The notes: generated by a model from the letters alone, not told the origin. Shown: positions 1 to 7,305, counted from the stretch's first letter. The stretch: 16,641 nt of DNA from Betaproteobacteria bacterium (GCA_947467405.1 CANIIN010000008.1:1-16641); one strand, 5' to 3'. Numbers and translations are program-made.

Positions 1-1
1 C

Positions 2-859
2 GCGAGGACCAAGGATCGTATCGCCGATCTGGAGGAGTTCGTGCGGCGTTTCCGCGCCAACAAGTCCAAGGCCAGACAAGCCACGTCGCGCATGAAGCAG
101 ATTGAGAAATTGAAGGTGGACGACGTCAAGCCGTCCAGTCGTCAGTACCCATACATCCGGTTCGATTTCGACGAAAAGGAAAAGCTTCATCGTCTTGCGG
201 TGGAAGTCGCGGCGATGGAGAAGGGCTACGGCAAGCCGCTGTTCAAGGCAGTAGAGTTCACTGTTGAAGCGGGCGAGAAGATTGCGATTATTGGACCCAA
301 TGGCGTTGGCAAGACAACCTTGCTGCGTTGCCTTCTGGGGGCCGACAAGACAGGCCTCGCAGCAGATTATGGGACGATAAAATGGGCGGAAAAGGCCCAG
401 ATCGGGTATTGCGCCCAGGATCACGCGGCCGATTTCTCGAGCGACATGAACCTGATGGAGTGGATGACCGGTTGGCGCAGGCAGGGTGATGATGATCAGA
501 TCGTGCGTGCCACGCTGGGACGTCTGCTCTTTTCGGGGGACGACACCAAGAAGACAGTCCAGGTCATATCGGGCGGCGAGCAGCAGCGCATGACGTTCGG
601 CAAGTTGATGCTGGAAATGCCCAACGTGCTGTTGATGGACGAGCCAACCAATCACCTGGACATGGAATCCATCGAATCGCTGAATACGGCCCTGTACAAG
701 TTCAAGGGAACGCTGATCTTCGTTTCGCACGACCGGGAGTTCGTCTCGTCACTGGCAACGCGAATCATTGACATCAGGCCGGTTGACAACGGTGCGCCGG
801 CCAGAATCGTGGACTATCGGGGAACCTACGACGAGTATCTGGTCAGCCAGGGACTGTAG
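2..859 (+). CDS. ybiT: ABC-F family ATPase, YbiT type (5' end outside the window)
   Basis: This is the C-terminal part of a soluble ABC-F protein with two ATPase domains and no membrane part; family members act on the ribosome or in translation stress. The frame is open from base 2, so the start lies upstream. The fragment begins in the inter-domain linker (FRANKSKARQATSR, then PSSRQYPYIRF), a pattern I recognise from E. coli YbiT. The second ATPase domain follows, with Walker A GPNGVGKT at about residues 98-105 of the fragment, signature SGGEQ at 190-194, Walker B LLMDEP and NHLDMES just after, and the H-loop SHDREF. The protein ends with the family-typical DYRGTYDEYL. Similarity to YbiT continues through the whole fragment, including WMTGWRRQGDDDQ and LGRLLFSGDD. 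The N-terminal ATPase domain is absent only because the window is cut. The next gene starts about 105 bases downstream with no terminator between them. The ABC-F call is very safe, the YbiT subtype nearly so. Confidence 0.93.
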   Translation, partial: ARTKDRIADLEEFVRRFRANKSKARQATSRMKQIEKLKVDDVKPSSRQYPYIRFDFDEKEKLHRLAVEVAAMEKGYGKPLFKAVEFTVEAGEKIAIIGPNGVGKTTLLRCLLGADKTGLAADYGTIKWAEKAQIGYCAQDHAADFSSDMNLMEWMTGWRRQGDDDQIVRATLGRLLFSGDDTKKTVQVISGGEQQRMTFGKLMLEMPNVLLMDEPTNHLDMESIESLNTALYKFKGTLIFVSHDREFVSSLATRIIDIRPVDNGAPARIVDYRGTYDEYLVSQGL

Positions 860-965
860 AGATCTGCAGTAGAACGAAGGGCTGCAAATTCGACTCGCCG
901 TACAACATGGCGGTGCGGAAGAACGCAAGGGGCAAGAACCCAATGGCAATCAAGGAGGAGTGAAA

Positions 966-1808
966 ATGCTGGAAGGACAATACGCCGGTTTCCGGCTGGA
1001 ACTCAGGGATCGCGGCATAGCGCTCATCACGTTTGACGCCCCCGAGCGCCTGAATGCTTCGACGGCGCCCATGAAGCGTGACTTGATGGAGGCCATGATC
1101 CAGATACAACTGGATGATGCCGCAAGAGTGGTTGTCTTTACCGGTGAGGGGCGAGCCTTCATGGCCGGGGACAACGTCGGAGGCGGCTATTGGGGGGACG
1201 CGGAAACCCTGAAGAAGGCGCGCACGCCGAAGATAGGCAAGAGCAGCCACGACGGAATGGCATCCTATTCATCGCTGCGCCAGATTTCCCAGGCGGTGAA
1301 TCGCGCCATTCGTGATCTCGACAAGATCACGATAGCCGCCATCAACGGCTCATGCATCCAGACCGGGCTGTCACTGGCGCTGTCCTGCGACTTCCGGATC
1401 GCTTCCCGTACTGCAAAGCTTGGCAGCGCCACGCTGCGCATGGGATATCTACCCGACGAGAACGGCCATTTCCTGCTGGTCCAGCACATCGGCGTGGCGA
1501 AGACGCTCGATTTCCTGCTGCGCAAGAGAATCGTGGATGGCCAGGCGGCGCTTGATCTGGGACTCGTCCACGAGGTGGCGGAGCCGGAGGCGCTGCTCGA
1601 ACGGGCGTTGGCGCTCGCCAGTGAGTTGTCAGACGGCCCACAGATTGCGACACGGTTGCTGAAGCGCGCCATCTACAGTGCGGCGGACCTGAGTTTCGCC
1701 CAGGCCGGCGACGATATTGCGACGAAAACCGGCATCTCCGATCATCACCCGGACGCCAAGGAAGGTGTCGCGGCATTTCTGGAAAAACGCCAACCGCGCT
1801 TCAAGTAA
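966..1808 (+). CDS. Crotonase-fold enoyl-CoA hydratase/isomerase family protein, catalytic glutamates missing
   Basis: This 280-residue protein has the crotonase fold, whose members act on acyl-CoA thioesters. The CoA/oxyanion segment FMAGDN (65-70) and the second oxyanion region INGSCIQTGLSLALSCDFRIA (split: 126-133 and 134-146) are clear. The C-terminal helix EKRQPRFK is typical. Aligned by hand to rat mitochondrial enoyl-CoA hydratase, Glu144 falls on Ser136 and Glu164 on Thr156, and the usual GGG before Glu144 reads QTG. A standard hydratase role is therefore unlikely. Asp164, in LPDENG, sits where PaaG- and dienoyl-CoA-isomerase-type enzymes carry an acidic residue, so an isomerase or other reaction is possible. 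About 20 residues after FMAGDN (GGGYWGDAETLKK onward) are unlike common hydratases. I chose ATG 966 because AGGAGG at 953-958 gives good spacing, while the GTG at 960 abuts it. A strong terminator follows. Confidence 0.85.
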   Translation: MLEGQYAGFRLELRDRGIALITFDAPERLNASTAPMKRDLMEAMIQIQLDDAARVVVFTGEGRAFMAGDNVGGGYWGDAETLKKARTPKIGKSSHDGMASYSSLRQISQAVNRAIRDLDKITIAAINGSCIQTGLSLALSCDFRIASRTAKLGSATLRMGYLPDENGHFLLVQHIGVAKTLDFLLRKRIVDGQAALDLGLVHEVAEPEALLERALALASELSDGPQIATRLLKRAIYSAADLSFAQAGDDIATKTGISDHHPDAKEGVAAFLEKRQPRFK

Positions 1809-1829
1809 GGTCGTCGGAAACGTCCATTG

Positions 1830-1858
1830 AAAAAGGGGCACTCGCGTGCCCCTTTTTT
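1830..1858. terminator. Bidirectional rho-independent terminator between convergent crotonase genes
   Basis: A perfect stem of AAAAAGGGGCAC with GTGCCCCTTTTTT around a TCGC loop has a run of A on one side and of T on the other, so it can stop transcription from both strands. It lies about 20 bases after the plus-strand crotonase and about 30 bases beyond the stop of the minus-strand one. Confidence 0.93.
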
Positions 1859-1890
1859 ATCCTGGCCGTGACTTGTCAGCCAGGAGGAAA

Positions 1891-2691
1891 TTACTTGCCG
1901 GTGAACGTCGGCTTGCGTTTTTCCAACATGGCGTTCACGGCTTCGTGTTGATCCTTGGTGGCCTGAACGATCGCCTGCATGCCGGCAGCCATTTCCAGAC
2001 TGGCGCTCAGTGGCATGTGCTGGCTCTCACGAAGAATCTTCTTGCACAGCCTGAGGGAAACCGGCGGCTGGGCAGCGATCTTTTGCGCCATGGTCATGGC
2101 TTCATCCAGCAACTTGTCAAGCGGGACCACATAGGAAGCGAGTCCCCATTTCTCAGCCTTGTCGGCCTTGATGAAATCGGCGGTAAACGTCATTTCATAA
2201 GCGCGCGACAATCCGATGACTCGCGGCAGGAACCAGGCACCACCATCGCCGGAAACCAGGCCAACACGCAGGAAGCTTTCAGCGAACTGCGCGTTGTCGG
2301 CGGCGATGCGGATGTCGCACATCATCGCAAGGTCGCAGCCCGCGCCGATTGCATGACCGTTGACCGCGGCGATGGTCGGAACCTCGATGGCGTTCAGTGC
2401 TACTGGAATGCGCTGAATGCCATGCTGATAGCCGTGTCGCGTCTCGGCCGGAATTCCGCCGAAAAGGCCGGTCCTGTCGCGCATGGCCTTCACGTTGCCG
2501 CCCGAGGAGAAGCTCTCTCCCGCGCCGGTGATGATGACGCAGCTCACGCCGGTGTCATTGTTGATCCGGTCACAGGCTGCAACGATGCCATCGACGACTT
2601 CAGGCGAGATGGCGTTGCGCGTGTCCGGTTCATTCAGGGTCAAGGTGACGACGCGGCCTTCCTGCTTGTACAAAACGGCTTCACTGCTCAT
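1891..2691 (-). CDS. Crotonase-family enoyl-CoA hydratase/isomerase
   Basis: This 266-residue protein has full-length crotonase architecture: a beta-rich start (VVTLTLNEPDTRNAIS), the oxyanion segment FSSGGNVKAM (61-70), the core AAVNGHAIGAGCDLAMMCD (108-126) and a C-terminal LEKRKPTFTGK. At the two catalytic glutamates of enoyl-CoA hydratase I read Asp120 (GAGCD) and Phe140 (AESF). A classical hydratase mechanism is therefore doubtful, although Asp120 could act as a base. Asp149 in SGDGG lies next to the site of the acidic residue in some isomerases. A longer reading frame begins at 2757, but ATG 2691 has AAAGGAG at the right distance and gives the usual family N-terminus. It lies 118 bases downstream of the Nudix gene on the same strand, and the two may share a transcript. 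It is clearly different from the crotonase at 966-1808, so it is not a recent duplicate. Confidence 0.9.
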   Translation of the reverse strand: MSSEAVLYKQEGRVVTLTLNEPDTRNAISPEVVDGIVAACDRINNDTGVSCVIITGAGESFSSGGNVKAMRDRTGLFGGIPAETRHGYQHGIQRIPVALNAIEVPTIAAVNGHAIGAGCDLAMMCDIRIAADNAQFAESFLRVGLVSGDGGAWFLPRVIGLSRAYEMTFTADFIKADKAEKWGLASYVVPLDKLLDEAMTMAQKIAAQPPVSLRLCKKILRESQHMPLSASLEMAAGMQAIVQATKDQHEAVNAMLEKRKPTFTGK

Positions 2692-2809
2692 TTGCTGCTC
2701 CTTTGCGGATTGTTGCGGTTGCGATGGCTGTGCAAAATGCGGCTGGCATTGTCTCATTTGCGCGCTGCCGGCAGGCGGACGGCCACTTCGACGAGTCTTT
2801 GAATCGATG

Positions 2810-3742
2810 TCAGGGAAGTGGCTTGCCGGAAAAGTCGTGCTTGCGGTTGACTCGACCCGGCAGGCTTAACAGGTGTGCGGGGTAGTCGATCCCCGCCGGG
2901 ACTCCCTCGCCGGGGGCCGTGTGGTAGTCCGGATGCCACGGCATGAGAGTGAAGTTCTCGGTGGGGCCGCTGATTGCCTTCGGCAGAACGGTGGCGACCT
3001 GGCGCTCGCCTTCCGCGGCAAGCATGGAAGGCAGGCTGCCGTGCGCGGCAAAGCTGTTGCTGATTTCCTGCAGGGTCAGCACCGTCGGTGGTGATAACGG
3101 AAACTCGTCGCGATCATGCGCGGCCAACGCATGGGGCGGTTCGATCCACTTCCATTCCGTCGCTTCGGATGTGTCAATGCGGATTTCCTGGCCCTGTGGG
3201 GCAGGAATGGCGAAGAAGTTGGTATCAAAGCGCTTGGGTGCCGCTGACGGCGTGATCCAGTGCGCCCAGTAAACGAGTGCTGACGCGTCGATCATGAGGT
3301 CGTGCCTGACCAGCATCTCGATGAACGATTCGGGGGCGGCAATGCTCGCTTTGCGATGATGCTGCAACTGGTCGATCAGCGCGGGTGGGCAAGGTTTTCC
3401 AGCGGCATCGTGTGCCAGCAGAACGCCAATCTCCTCGAAAGTTTCCCGGCATGCCGCGACAAACATGCCCAGGGACTGCTCGAGCGGAAATCGACTCATG
3501 GGGCCGCGGGCGACAATCTGTGCGCATCGGGCCCGAGCCTCGGGTGTGAGTCGTCCCAGTGCGTCAGGTGACATATCGGCGGAATCGACCTTGCCGCCCG
3601 GGTAGACCCACAGGCCGGCCATGAAGCTCATGCCCCCGTGCCGGCGCGTCATCAACACCTCGATGTGTGAACTTTGCGCCCGAAGCAGCAAAACCGTGGC
3701 GGATGGCTTGATTTCCGACGGTTTCTTGACCTTTTCGTTCAA
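2810..3742 (-). CDS. Nudix hydrolase with expanded Nudix box (NUDT19-like)
   Basis: This protein of about 310 residues is predicted to cleave a nucleoside diphosphate linked to another group. The Nudix box is split: GGKVD at about 49-53 and R-E-T-F-E-E-I-G-V at 99-107, with some 49 residues between the Gly and the catalytic REXXEE helix where a simple Nudix box has 14. Such an insertion is known in the NUDT19/RP2p group, which includes CoA and acyl-CoA diphosphatases. A CoA-related substrate would suit the crotonase neighbour, but that is inference. WVYPGG before the box and the metal-binding glutamates are intact. The start is uncertain. I prefer TTG 3742, which follows AGGGGG at good spacing and places the N-terminus just before the domain. 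A further TTG at 3802 would add 20 residues and has no clear ribosome site. Confidence 0.87.
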   Translation of the reverse strand: MNEKVKKPSEIKPSATVLLLRAQSSHIEVLMTRRHGGMSFMAGLWVYPGGKVDSADMSPDALGRLTPEARARCAQIVARGPMSRFPLEQSLGMFVAACRETFEEIGVLLAHDAAGKPCPPALIDQLQHHRKASIAAPESFIEMLVRHDLMIDASALVYWAHWITPSAAPKRFDTNFFAIPAPQGQEIRIDTSEATEWKWIEPPHALAAHDRDEFPLSPPTVLTLQEISNSFAAHGSLPSMLAAEGERQVATVLPKAISGPTENFTLMPWHPDYHTAPGEGVPAGIDYPAHLLSLPGRVNRKHDFSGKPLP

Positions 3743-3915
3743 TCTTTGCCCCCTGATACCGGCTGACAGACCATTGAGCGCTTTTACATTGAGCACTTCC
3801 AACCGCCCAGCCGCGTGTGAATAGGGCGGCCAGGGGCCGCGAAGCGTCTAAAGATACCATCATTGTTTTCCGTGGAACCATGCAATGCCGCGAGTCGGCA
3901 GGGACTATTCACTCC

Positions 3916-3945
3916 TTGCACGGAATTCGTTAATCTTGTTATAAT
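3916..3945 (+). promoter_or_regulatory. Strong sigma-70 promoter of the rpsF operon
   Basis: A -35 box TTGCAC (3916-3921) and a perfect -10 box TATAAT (3940-3945) are 18 bases apart. The -10 is preceded by TGT, giving an extended -10. Transcription should start near 3952 and leave a leader of about 110 bases before rpsF. This is the best promoter match in the window, as expected for a ribosomal protein operon. Confidence 0.85.
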
Positions 3946-3970
3946 TCAAAGCTCTATTTTTTCCGTCGCA

Positions 3971-4057
3971 GCAGGGGTCGAGAGGCCTTTTTCGCGACAT
4001 TCCAACCACCCCCTGCCTCACCGTGTTCGCATAGCGGGAGGCATATTCCAAAGGGAG
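3971..4057 (+). promoter_or_regulatory. Structured 5' leader of rpsF, candidate S6:S18 autoregulatory element
   Basis: The transcript leader can form two helices. GCAGGGG (3971-3977) pairs with CCCCTGC (4010-4016). TGCCTC (4014-4019) pairs with GAGGCA (4038-4043), with an inner CCG/CGG pairing (4021-4023 with 4035-4037). The helices share bases 4014-4016, so they may be alternatives. The second hairpin ends just before the ribosome site AAGGGAGA (4050-4057). In several bacteria the S6:S18 protein pair binds a CCG-containing hairpin in the rpsF leader to repress its own operon. This could be that element, but I match it by position and a CCG only, not by a covariance model. Confidence 0.45.
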
Positions 4058-4062
4058 AATAC

Positions 4063-4521
4063 GTGCGACATTACGAAATCGTCTTTATCGTCCATCCGGA
4101 CCAGAGTGAGCAGGTTCCTGCCATGATCGAGCGCTATCGATCGACCGTGACCAGTCGCGGCGGCAAGCTGCATCGTCTCGAGGATTGGGGGCGTCGTCAG
4201 ATGACCTATCCGATCCAGAAGATGCACAAGGCCCATTACGTGCTGATGAACATCGAGTGCGATCAGGAAACCCTGGTTGAGCTCGAGCACGCATTCAAAT
4301 TCAATGACGCAGTGCTGCGCCATCTCATCGTGAAGATGGATCGCGCCTGGACTACTCCTTCGCCGATGATGAAGGAAGAGAAGTCGCGCTCGGTGCTGAG
4401 TGGTGATCGTGCAGAGCGCGGTGAACGTTCGGATCGCGGTGATCGTTCGGATCGCGGCGAGCGCACCGAACGGGCTCCGGCTCCGGCAGCGGAGGCGGAA
4501 GCAGCGAAACCAGCAGCCTGA
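4063..4521 (+). CDS. rpsF: 30S ribosomal protein S6
   Basis: S6 is a small-subunit protein that binds as a pair with S18 on the 16S rRNA platform. The N-terminus RHYEIVFIVHPDQSEQVP and the segments EDWGRRQMTYPIQKMHKAHYVLMNIE (residues about 44-69) and FNDAVLRHLIVKMDRAW are diagnostic. At 152 residues it is longer than most S6 proteins (E. coli 131). The extra length is a C-terminal charged tail from about residue 110, with RGERSDRGDRSDRGERTER, then an Ala/Glu/Pro-rich end. The start is GTG 4063, six bases after AAGGGAGA. It is the first gene of the four-gene ribosomal operon and has a strong promoter upstream. Confidence 0.98.
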   Translation: MRHYEIVFIVHPDQSEQVPAMIERYRSTVTSRGGKLHRLEDWGRRQMTYPIQKMHKAHYVLMNIECDQETLVELEHAFKFNDAVLRHLIVKMDRAWTTPSPMMKEEKSRSVLSGDRAERGERSDRGDRSDRGERTERAPAPAAEAEAAKPAA

Positions 4522-4564
4522 TTGCTGCCGGCTTCCTGAATTCGAAGATCTGGGCGATGCTGCA

Positions 4565-4882
4565 TTGACAGACGCCAAGGCAGTGCCGAATCAGATCGAG
4601 ATTCATGGCAGGCTCATCGAGTTGGATGCATTGCGGCATACGCCGGCAGGCATTGCGGTGCTGAAGTTCAGCCTGGGCCATGAATCGACGCAGATGGAGG
4701 CGGGTGTTCCCAGGAAAGTCAGCTGCGAGATCGAGGGTATTGCCTTCGATCGAGAAGCAAGGCTGCTGGCAACGGCATCACTGGGACTCGGTCTGACGCT
4801 GCACGGATTCATGGACCGCAAAAGCCGCAACAGCAATCGACTTGTGCTGCATGCGACACGGATTGAATTTGAAAACATTTGA
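4565..4882 (+). CDS. priB: Primosomal replication protein N (PriB)
   Basis: PriB is a small single-strand-DNA-binding OB-fold protein that helps PriA reload DnaB at stalled forks. The pattern IEIHGRLIELDALRHTPAG followed by VLKFSLGHES and the ending RLVLHATRIEFENI fit betaproteobacterial PriB. Its place between rpsF and rpsR is the family's hallmark. Length is 105 residues from TTG 4565, close to E. coli PriB (104). The start is not certain: GTG 4583 would give 99 residues, and neither has a well-spaced ribosome site, so translation may depend on ribosomes leaving rpsF. A longer open frame reaches back to 4400 inside rpsF but has no family similarity there. Confidence 0.92.
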   Translation: MTDAKAVPNQIEIHGRLIELDALRHTPAGIAVLKFSLGHESTQMEAGVPRKVSCEIEGIAFDREARLLATASLGLGLTLHGFMDRKSRNSNRLVLHATRIEFENI

Positions 4883-4923
4883 ATTCCACTGGAATTCGAT
4901 ACTAAAGAGATCAGGAGATCAAC

Positions 4924-5217
4924 ATGGCAACATTTGGCAGAGGCAAAAAAGGCAAGGATGCCAAGGGTAAGGGCAAGCGTGACGCCAAGGGCAAGGGCGC
5001 GCTGTTCAAGCGTCGCAAATTCTGCCGTTTCACGGTCGAGAAGGTCGAGTGGATCGACTACAAGGACGTGGACGTGCTGAAGGATTTCATCAACGAGAAC
5101 GGCCGTATCATCCCGGCCCGCATCACCGGCACCAAAACCCTTTACCAGCGGCAGTTGTCGGATGCGATCAAGCGCGCGCGCTACCTCGCGCTGCTGCCTT
5201 ACACCGACCTGCACTGA
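4924..5217 (+). CDS. rpsR: 30S ribosomal protein S18
   Basis: S18 is the partner of S6 on the 30S platform. The core KRRKFCRFTVEKVEWIDYKD (residues about 29-48), then FINENGRIIPARITGTK and YQRQLSDAIKRARYLALLPY, is unmistakable. At 97 residues it is longer than E. coli S18 (75) because of a head rich in Lys, Gly and Asp (GKKGKDAKGKGKRDAKGKG). A basic extension of this sort is seen in other betaproteobacteria. ATG 4924 follows AGGAG at a six-base spacing. It lies 41 bases after priB and 12 before rplI, within the same operon. Confidence 0.98.
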   Translation: MATFGRGKKGKDAKGKGKRDAKGKGALFKRRKFCRFTVEKVEWIDYKDVDVLKDFINENGRIIPARITGTKTLYQRQLSDAIKRARYLALLPYTDLH

Positions 5218-5229
5218 GGAGTCACATTC

Positions 5230-5685
5230 ATGCAAATCATTCTTCTTGAAAAGGTTGTGAATCTTGGCGGCCTCGGCGATGTGGTCAAGGTCAAGGACGG
5301 GTACGCACGCAACTTCCTGATTCCGCAGGGCAAGGCGCGTCGCGCTACGCCGTCGAATCTGACGGAATTCGAGTCACGTCGCGCAGAACTGGAAGCCGCG
5401 CAATCGGCCGCTCTGGCTGCAGCGCAGGCACAGGGCGCCAAACTGGACGGTTTGCTGGTCCAGATCACCCAGAAGGCCGGCGTGGACGGACGACTGTTTG
5501 GATCCGTCACGACGATCGATATCGCCGAAGCGCTCAAGGCGCAGGGTTTCGAAGTCGAGCGTTCCAGCATTCGCCTGCCGCAGGGGCCGTTGAAGCAGAT
5601 CGGCGACTCCGACATCGCGATTTCCCTGCACACCGATGTCGTGGTGCATATCAAGGTTTCCGTGCTGGGCGAGCAAGCCGCCTGA
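5230..5685 (+). CDS. rplI: 50S ribosomal protein L9
   Basis: L9 is a two-domain protein at the base of the L1 stalk of the large subunit. The N-terminal RNA-binding signature runs through GGLGDVVKVKDGYARNFLIP (residues 13-32). A long connecting helix follows (about 40-75, Ala/Glu-rich), then the C-terminal domain with GRLFGSVTTIDIAEAL and the ending VVHIKVSVLGE. It has 151 residues, normal for the family (E. coli 149). ATG 5230 follows GAGGAG (5216-5221), which overlaps the rpsR stop region, so the two genes are probably translated together. An intrinsic terminator lies 25 bases after the stop and ends the ribosomal operon. Confidence 0.98.
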   Translation: MQIILLEKVVNLGGLGDVVKVKDGYARNFLIPQGKARRATPSNLTEFESRRAELEAAQSAALAAAQAQGAKLDGLLVQITQKAGVDGRLFGSVTTIDIAEALKAQGFEVERSSIRLPQGPLKQIGDSDIAISLHTDVVVHIKVSVLGEQAA

Positions 5686-5710
5686 TTGTTCTCGGCAAGA
5701 CGTTGAATTT

Positions 5711-5743
5711 CAAAGGCCCGGCCAGTCCGGGCCTTTGATTTTT
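5711..5743 (+). terminator. Rho-independent terminator after rplI
   Basis: A perfect 11-base stem, CAAAGGCCCGG with CCGGGCCTTTG, closes a five-base loop (5722-5726) and is followed by ATTTTT. It separates the ribosomal operon from dnaB. Confidence 0.94.
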
Positions 5744-5769
5744 CCGGGGGCATTGCGGCCTGCTAGAAT
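5741..5769 (+). promoter_or_regulatory. Candidate promoter of dnaB
   Basis: TAGAAT (5764-5769) preceded by TGC makes an extended -10 box. The -35 region, 17 bases upstream, is weak (TTTCCG, 5741-5746), which extended -10 promoters tolerate. It lies just after the rplI terminator and about 40 bases before the dnaB ATG, where a promoter is needed. Confidence 0.45.
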
Positions 5770-5807
5770 GCCCTCCCGGTTATTGATCCAGTCAAGGTTC
5801 CATCCTC

Positions 5808-7214
5808 ATGTCCTCGGTCGTACCGATCTCGTCATCCGATCCGGAACTGGTTTCAGCCAGAACCCCGCCGCAATCCGTCGAAGCCGAGCAGTCCGTCCTG
5901 GGCGGGCTTCTGCTGGACAATTCGGCGTTTGACCGGATCGGTGACGTGATCACCGAAGCCGACTTCTACCGCAGCGACCATCGGCGGATCTTCCGGCACA
6001 TCATGAAGCTGCTGGAACGCGGCCGTCCGGCCGACGTGGTGACCGTCGATGAGTCGATCAAGGGCAGCGAGGATCGCGATGAGACGGGCGGCCTGGCCTA
6101 TCTGGGTGCCCTGGCACAGTCGACGCCCTCGGCTCACAACATCCGGCGCTATGCCGAAATCGTTCGCGAGCGAGCCGTCATGCGGCGCCTGGTGCAGGTT
6201 GGCACCGAGATCGCCGATACGGCGCTCAATCCAATGGGGCGCGAAGTCGGGCAATTACTGGATGAAGCGGAATCCAAGGTGTTGCAGATCGCCGAAGCCG
6301 GCTCGCGTGGCCGAGAAGGGTTCGTGCAGATCCAGCCGCTCCTGACGCAGGTCATGGAACGCATCGACACGCTGTATCACCAGGAGAATCCGTCCGACGT
6401 GACGGGCGTTCCGACCGGCTATCGCGACCTGGATGAACGGACGTCCGGCATGCAGGAAGGCGACCTCATCATCGTGGCCGGGCGACCCTCCATGGGCAAG
6501 ACGGCTTTCGCCCTGAATATCGCCGAACACGTGGCCGTGGACAATCGCCTGCCGGTAGCGGTGTTTTCCATGGAAATGTCGGGCACTCAACTGGCCATGC
6601 GTTTGCTGGGTTCGGTCGGACGTCTCGACCAGCACAAGATGCGCACCGGGCGTCTGACCGACGACGACTGGAACAAGCTGACCAATGCGGTCGGCAAGCT
6701 TCATGATGCCCCGATGCATATCGATGAAACACCGGCGCTGAATTCGCTGGAGGTCAGGGCACGTGCGCGCCGTCTGCACCGCCAGTACGGCAAGCTGGGG
6801 CTGGTGGTGATCGACTACCTGCAGCTGATGCAGGGCTCCGGCAGCAGCACCGAGAACCGCGCCACGGAGATTTCGGAAATCTCGCGTTCGATGAAAGCGC
6901 TGGCCAAGGAGTTGCGTGTGCCGGTCGTTGCGCTCTCGCAGTTGAATCGTAGCCTCGAACAGCGGCCCAACAAGCGACCAATCATGTCCGATCTGCGCGA
7001 ATCGGGCGCCATCGAGCAGGACGCCGACCTCATCCTGTTCATTTACCGCGACGAGGTCTACAACCCCGAAACGGCAGACAAGGGCAAGGCCGAGATCATC
7101 ATCGCCAAGCAGCGTAACGGCCCGATCGGCACCATCGATCTGACCTTCCTCGGTCAGTACACCCGCTTCGAGAATTACGCCCACACTGGCGGAGCCGGAT
7201 CGGGTCAGTTCTGA
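5808..7214 (+). CDS. dnaB: Replicative DNA helicase DnaB
   Basis: DnaB is the hexameric 5'-3' helicase of the replication fork. The N-terminal domain (about 20-120) opens with PQSVEAEQSVLGGLLLDNSAF. After a linker with a helical segment (about 145-190), the RecA-like domain starts at VTGVPTGYRDLDERTSGMQ. It carries Walker A GRPSMGKT (225-232), Walker B LGLVVIDYLQLM (330-341), the SQLNRSLEQRP motif and the C-terminal KQRNGPIGT with the arginine-finger region. It has 468 residues, the normal length, and no intein, although dnaB is a frequent intein site. ATG 5808 has AAGG about ten bases upstream. The ORF ends inside a perfect 14-base dyad (7203-7216). Confidence 0.98.
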   Translation: MSSVVPISSSDPELVSARTPPQSVEAEQSVLGGLLLDNSAFDRIGDVITEADFYRSDHRRIFRHIMKLLERGRPADVVTVDESIKGSEDRDETGGLAYLGALAQSTPSAHNIRRYAEIVRERAVMRRLVQVGTEIADTALNPMGREVGQLLDEAESKVLQIAEAGSRGREGFVQIQPLLTQVMERIDTLYHQENPSDVTGVPTGYRDLDERTSGMQEGDLIIVAGRPSMGKTAFALNIAEHVAVDNRLPVAVFSMEMSGTQLAMRLLGSVGRLDQHKMRTGRLTDDDWNKLTNAVGKLHDAPMHIDETPALNSLEVRARARRLHRQYGKLGLVVIDYLQLMQGSGSSTENRATEISEISRSMKALAKELRVPVVALSQLNRSLEQRPNKRPIMSDLRESGAIEQDADLILFIYRDEVYNPETADKGKAEIIIAKQRNGPIGTIDLTFLGQYTRFENYAHTGGAGSGQF

Positions 7215-7305
7215 CCATGTCCGATCTGCGCGGCTTAGGCATAGCAGTTCTCCCGCACAGCGAATCGCATTCAGAATCCCCCGAAGGGCAGATCGAGGAA
7301 TCTGC

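Larger units (their letters stand above)
3743..4062. promoter_or_regulatory. Divergent intergenic region between the Nudix gene and rpsF
   Basis: About 320 bases without a convincing gene separate the Nudix hydrolase (minus) from rpsF (plus). The right part holds the rpsF promoter and the leader described separately. The left part (3743-3900) must carry the promoter of the Nudix gene, but I see no close match to -35/-10 boxes there. The frame at 3743-3802 may code for an extended Nudix N-terminus if the upstream TTG is used. Confidence 0.6.

Noticed and set aside
1846..2802. Open frame of 318 codons on the plus strand opposite the minus-strand crotonase
   Set aside because: It covers the crotonase antisense and begins within the terminator. 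No recognisable domain was seen.
4421..4470. Possible CRISPR-like or tandem repeat array in rpsF
   Set aside because: The repeats are in frame, code for the Arg/Gly/Asp/Ser tail of S6 and lack spacers.
4400..4564. Longer N-terminus for PriB, overlapping rpsF
   Set aside because: The extra residues are Arg- and Gln-rich readings of the S6 tail, without similarity to PriB.
5808..7214. Intein or insertion in dnaB
   Set aside because: The helicase motifs follow each other at normal spacing and the length is 468 residues.
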